A stretch of DNA of 34,962 bases from Bacteroidales bacterium (GTDB lineage Bacteria; Bacteroidota; Bacteroidia; Bacteroidales; GCA-2748055), in contig JARGFM010000035.1 of NCBI GenBank assembly GCA_029210725.1, positions 1 through 34,962 of the forward strand. Reading direction: 5' to 3'. The notes below the pieces were generated by a model. It saw nothing but the letters and a program-made list of their open reading frames with translations, searched no databases and was not told where the DNA came from. The position numbers and the translations under genes were made by a program. Of this stretch, positions 32,329 to 34,962 are shown piece after piece; the first letter of the stretch is position 1; every line of letters starts with the position of its first letter.

Positions 32329-33306
32329 ATGGAACCAGGCTTATACCCGCTTAAATTTATACCCATCCTGAAAGATAAAGTCTGGGGAGGTTCCAGGCTC
32401 CGCGATGTACTGGGTAAAAACGCGTCGGACCAGGCCGGTGAGAGCTGGGAAATCTCAGGAGTGAAAGGCGATCTTTCCATCGTACAGAACGGATTCCTGG
32501 CCGGGAACAACCTGCAGGAGCTGGCCGAGGTCTATATGGGCGACCTGCTTGGCGATACGATATTCGAACGCTTCGGGGCGGAATTCCCCCTGCTGATAAA
32601 ATTTATCGATGCGGCCGATTTCCTGAGTGTGCAGGTACACCCCGATGATGAGCTGGCCCGGAAACGGCACGACTCCTATGGAAAAACAGAGATGTGGTAT
32701 ATCCTGGAGTCCAGCGAGGGACAACTGATAGCCGGGTTCAACCGCGAAATGGACCGGGAGCAGTACCTGAAACACCTGAAGGAGGGCAGCCTGAAAGAAA
32801 TCCTGAATATCGAAAAGGTGAAAGCGGGAGATATATACTATATGCCGGCAGGACGTATTCATGCCATTGGCCCCGGGGTCCTGCTGGCCGAGATCCAGCA
32901 GAGTTCCGATGTGACCTACCGGATCTATGACTGGGACCGGACCGACGAGCAGGGGCAGAGCCGGGAACTCCACACCGGCCTGGCCCTGGACGCCATCGAT
33001 TTTGGGTTTCACCCCTCCTGTAAAACCGATTACCGTCCCCTGGAGAACAGCACCGTCACAGCGCTTGATTCCCCCTTCTTCACCGCCGGGGTGATCCTGC
33101 TGGACCGTCCGGTGGAGAAGGACTTCAACCTGATCGACTCCTTTGTTATCTATCTCTGCCTGGAGGGGAGCGCAGGGATCACCTACGGGAAAGGAGAGGT
33201 CGAACTGCTGAAAAAAGGAGAGAGCATCCTGATCCCGGCCGAACTGAAAAACCTGGCCATCGTACCCACTGAAGCCACCACCCTGTTGGAGGTGTATATG
33301 AAATAG
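32329..33306 (+). CDS. manA: mannose-6-phosphate isomerase, class I type
   Basis: A 325-residue zinc-dependent phosphomannose isomerase interconverting fructose-6-phosphate and mannose-6-phosphate, which feeds GDP-mannose for surface glycans. Zinc ligands are Gln102 and His104 (VQVHPDD), Glu121 (KTEMWYI) and His178 (AGRIHAIG). The short single-domain-plus-cap form is the B. subtilis type, shorter than the E. coli enzyme. It is 37 bases upstream of engB and probably co-transcribed. Confidence 0.95.
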   Translation: MEPGLYPLKFIPILKDKVWGGSRLRDVLGKNASDQAGESWEISGVKGDLSIVQNGFLAGNNLQELAEVYMGDLLGDTIFERFGAEFPLLIKFIDAADFLSVQVHPDDELARKRHDSYGKTEMWYILESSEGQLIAGFNREMDREQYLKHLKEGSLKEILNIEKVKAGDIYYMPAGRIHAIGPGVLLAEIQQSSDVTYRIYDWDRTDEQGQSRELHTGLALDAIDFGFHPSCKTDYRPLENSTVTALDSPFFTAGVILLDRPVEKDFNLIDSFVIYLCLEGSAGITYGKGEVELLKKGESILIPAELKNLAIVPTEATTLLEVYMK

Positions 33307-33343
33307 AGGCCCAAATCTGTTCTCACCCAAAAACGGTACACCC

Positions 33344-33946
33344 ATGAAGATTAACAAAGCAGAATTTATATCCAGCAGTCCGAATGTGGACCTGTGCCCC
33401 AAGGAGCAAATCCCGGAATATGCCTTTATCGGGCGGTCCAATGTGGGCAAATCCTCCCTGATCAATATGCTGGTGGAACGGAAGAAGCTGGCCAAGACCT
33501 CCTCGACTCCCGGAAAAACCAGGCTGATCAATCATTTCAAGATCAACGATCAGTGGTACCTGGCCGACCTGCCCGGTTATGGCTATGCCAAGGTCTCCAA
33601 AAAGGAACGGGAGAGTTTTGCCCGGATTATCGAGCAATATGCCACGCAGCGCACCAACCTGGTCTGCTTCTTTGTGCTTATAGATGCCCGCATCCCTCCC
33701 CAGCAGATCGATCTGGACTTTATGGAATGGCTGGGCGACAGCGAGCTCCCCTTTGTGATCGTGCTTACCAAGGTGGATAAGATCAACCAGACCGGGAAAT
33801 CAAAAAACCTGGATTTGCTGAAAGAGGAGCTGGCCCGGCAGTGGGAGGAATTGCCCCTGATCTTCGAAACCAGCGCAGTAAAAGGAAGCGGGAAAGAGGA
33901 AGTGATGGGCTTTATCCACGATACCAACCAAAGATTGGGAGTCTGA
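33344..33946 (+). CDS. engB: ribosome-biogenesis GTP-binding protein EngB/YsxC
   Basis: A 200-residue small GTPase acting in assembly of the large ribosomal subunit. All G motifs are visible: GRSNVGKS (30-37), the switch I TSSTPGKT (52-59), DLPGYGYA (75-82), TKVD (142-145) and TSAVKG (176-181). Length and motifs are standard for EngB. It follows manA and converges on the alpha/beta hydrolase gene with 30 bases between stop codons. Confidence 0.97.
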   Translation: MKINKAEFISSSPNVDLCPKEQIPEYAFIGRSNVGKSSLINMLVERKKLAKTSSTPGKTRLINHFKINDQWYLADLPGYGYAKVSKKERESFARIIEQYATQRTNLVCFFVLIDARIPPQQIDLDFMEWLGDSELPFVIVLTKVDKINQTGKSKNLDLLKEELARQWEELPLIFETSAVKGSGKEEVMGFIHDTNQRLGV

Positions 33947-33976
33947 CATCCCTTGCCTGCCGGTGGGAAGGCTCCT

Positions 33977-34789
33977 TTAAATATCCAGAAAGTAACGGAG
34001 TGTCTTGACCAGGAGTGCCGGCTTTTCGGCATGCACCCAGTGGCCTGCTCCCGGAATGGTAACTACCTCTGCGGTGGGAAAAATATCCCGGATGAGCTGG
34101 TGGTCGGTGACCCGTATATACTCCGAATCTCCCCCGGATATAAAGAGTGCCGGGAAGCCGGTGATCCCGCCCCGGGCCGCAATGGCCTCCTGGTCCATTC
34201 CTTCAAAGATCGCCTCCAGATTCCCGGAGATGGCCTCCAGGTTGATCTGCCAGCTGAATGCACCACCATTCTCCCTTCGCAGGTTCTTCAGCAAAAAACT
34301 GCGGATCCGCTCCGAACCAATGGAGCCGGCCAGAGCCTGATCGGCCTCCTCCCTCGACTGTATCCTGGAAAGATCCAGACTCATCATGGCCTCAATCATA
34401 TTGGAATGGTTGGCAGCAGTGCGTGAGGCCAGGGCCAGGTTCCGGTAGGATTTGGGGGCAATATCGACCGAGACCAGGGCCTGAACCCGCTGGGGCCACG
34501 CCTCTGCAAAACTCATCACGGTCTTTCCTCCCATGGAGTGTCCGATCAGCACCGCCTTCCGGATCTCAAGCCGGTCCAAAAACTCCCGAAGGTCCTCCCG
34601 CATGGCGGGATAATCGTGTACGGGAGAGTGAGGAGAGTGCCCGTGGTTCCGCTGGTCCACCACAAAAACCTCGAATCGGTCCGAAAGGTCCCGGGCAATG
34701 GAAACCCAGTTATCGGACGAGCCGTAAAGTCCGTGTACAATCACCAGCGGCGGGGCCGGCTCTCCATATTTTCTGTAAAAAAGTTCCAT
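33977..34789 (-). CDS. alpha/beta hydrolase (YbfF-like esterase)
   Basis: A 270-residue alpha/beta-fold hydrolase. The nucleophile elbow is GHSMGG (83-88, Ser85), the oxyanion region is VIVHGLYGSSDNW (16-28), and His250 in GAGHWVHAEKP is the catalytic histidine; an Asp in FISGGDSEYI is the probable acid. DQRNHGHSPHSP near the front is typical of YbfF-type esterases that hydrolyse short acyl esters or thioesters. No signal peptide, so it is cytoplasmic. Substrate unknown. It is preceded by a 14-bp repeat array that runs to the window end and must contain or displace its promoter. Confidence 0.9.
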   Translation of the reverse strand: MELFYRKYGEPAPPLVIVHGLYGSSDNWVSIARDLSDRFEVFVVDQRNHGHSPHSPVHDYPAMREDLREFLDRLEIRKAVLIGHSMGGKTVMSFAEAWPQRVQALVSVDIAPKSYRNLALASRTAANHSNMIEAMMSLDLSRIQSREEADQALAGSIGSERIRSFLLKNLRRENGGAFSWQINLEAISGNLEAIFEGMDQEAIAARGGITGFPALFISGGDSEYIRVTDHQLIRDIFPTAEVVTIPGAGHWVHAEKPALLVKTLRYFLDI

Positions 34790-34802
34790 GTGGCTGCGTC
34801 TC

Positions 34803-34962
34803 TGAATGGGTTTTCTCTGAATGGCTTGCTCTGAATGGCTTGCTATGAATGGCTTGCTCTGAATGGCTTGCTCTGAATGGCTTGCTCTGAATGGCTTGCT
34901 CTGAATGGCTTGTCTATGAATGGCTTGCTCTGAATGGCTTGTCTCTGAATGGGTTTTCTCTG
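34803..34962. repeat. 14-bp tandem repeat array, about 11 copies, running off the window
   Basis: Units TGAATGGCTTGCTC of 14 bases (a few of 15) repeat from 34803 to the last base. A variant unit TGAATGGGTTTTCTC occurs at both ends (34803-34817 and 34946-34960). The array begins 14 bases upstream of the hydrolase start codon. Its full length is unknown because the window ends in it. Confidence 0.95.

Noticed and set aside
32455-33531. 358-codon minus-strand open frame
   Set aside because: Antisense to manA and the start of engB, both with complete motif sets.

Overview
The window looks like a piece of a Bacteroidota chromosome, probably order Bacteroidales or Marinilabiliales, with moderate GC. 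The evidence is a type IX secretion (T9SS) C-terminal sorting domain, the conserved order NAD kinase / DUF6089-type barrel / uppS / bamA / ompH / ompH, a fused gamma-alpha KorA, and several TAnnTTTG-like -7 promoter elements. There are no rRNAs, tRNAs, insertion sequences, phage genes or CRISPR arrays. Most genes are on the minus strand.

Layout. (1) 185-4935, minus: a very tight four-gene cassette of acyl carrier protein, asparagine-synthase-type amidotransferase, NadE-like ATP pyrophosphatase and acyl-AMP ligase; this looks like a dedicated carrier-bound acid activation and amidation module. (2) 5205-10122: an SGNH-like lipoprotein, NADP glutamate dehydrogenase, a DUF362-like protein with both a Tat-type signal and a T9SS tail, and an exported superoxide dismutase overlapping it tail to tail. 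(3) 10232-20940, minus: korA-korB (2-oxoacid:ferredoxin oxidoreductase), then two overlapping paralogues that join receiver domains to a PEP-synthase-type ATP-binding domain without the rest of PEP synthase, then a DegT-family sugar aminotransferase. (4) 20941-21955: a 1-kb non-coding divergent region full of short tandem duplications with a recurring period of 22-23 bp. (5) 21956-31484: gamma-carbonic anhydrase (plus), then on the minus strand murI and an envelope operon reading CBS protein, nadK, two beta-barrel proteins, uppS, bamA and two ompH/skp genes, closed by a strong intrinsic terminator. (6) 31597-34962: uridine kinase (minus), manA-engB (plus), an alpha/beta hydrolase (minus) and a 14-bp tandem repeat running off the right end.

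How the genes work together. The envelope operon groups supply of lipid carrier (UppS), outer-membrane assembly (BamA), periplasmic chaperones (two OmpH/Skp) and barrel proteins. KorAB links 2-oxoacids to ferredoxin, and the adjacent receiver/ATP-binding pair may be regulatory or may act on carbon metabolism; this is inference from position.

Most notable: the paired receiver/ATP-grasp proteins with an unexplained C-terminal module, the ACP/AsnB/NadE-like/AMP-ligase cassette, the Tat-plus-T9SS protein, and the abundance of unrelated short tandem repeats with similar periods in the spacers, one of which continues in frame into the carbonic anhydrase gene.
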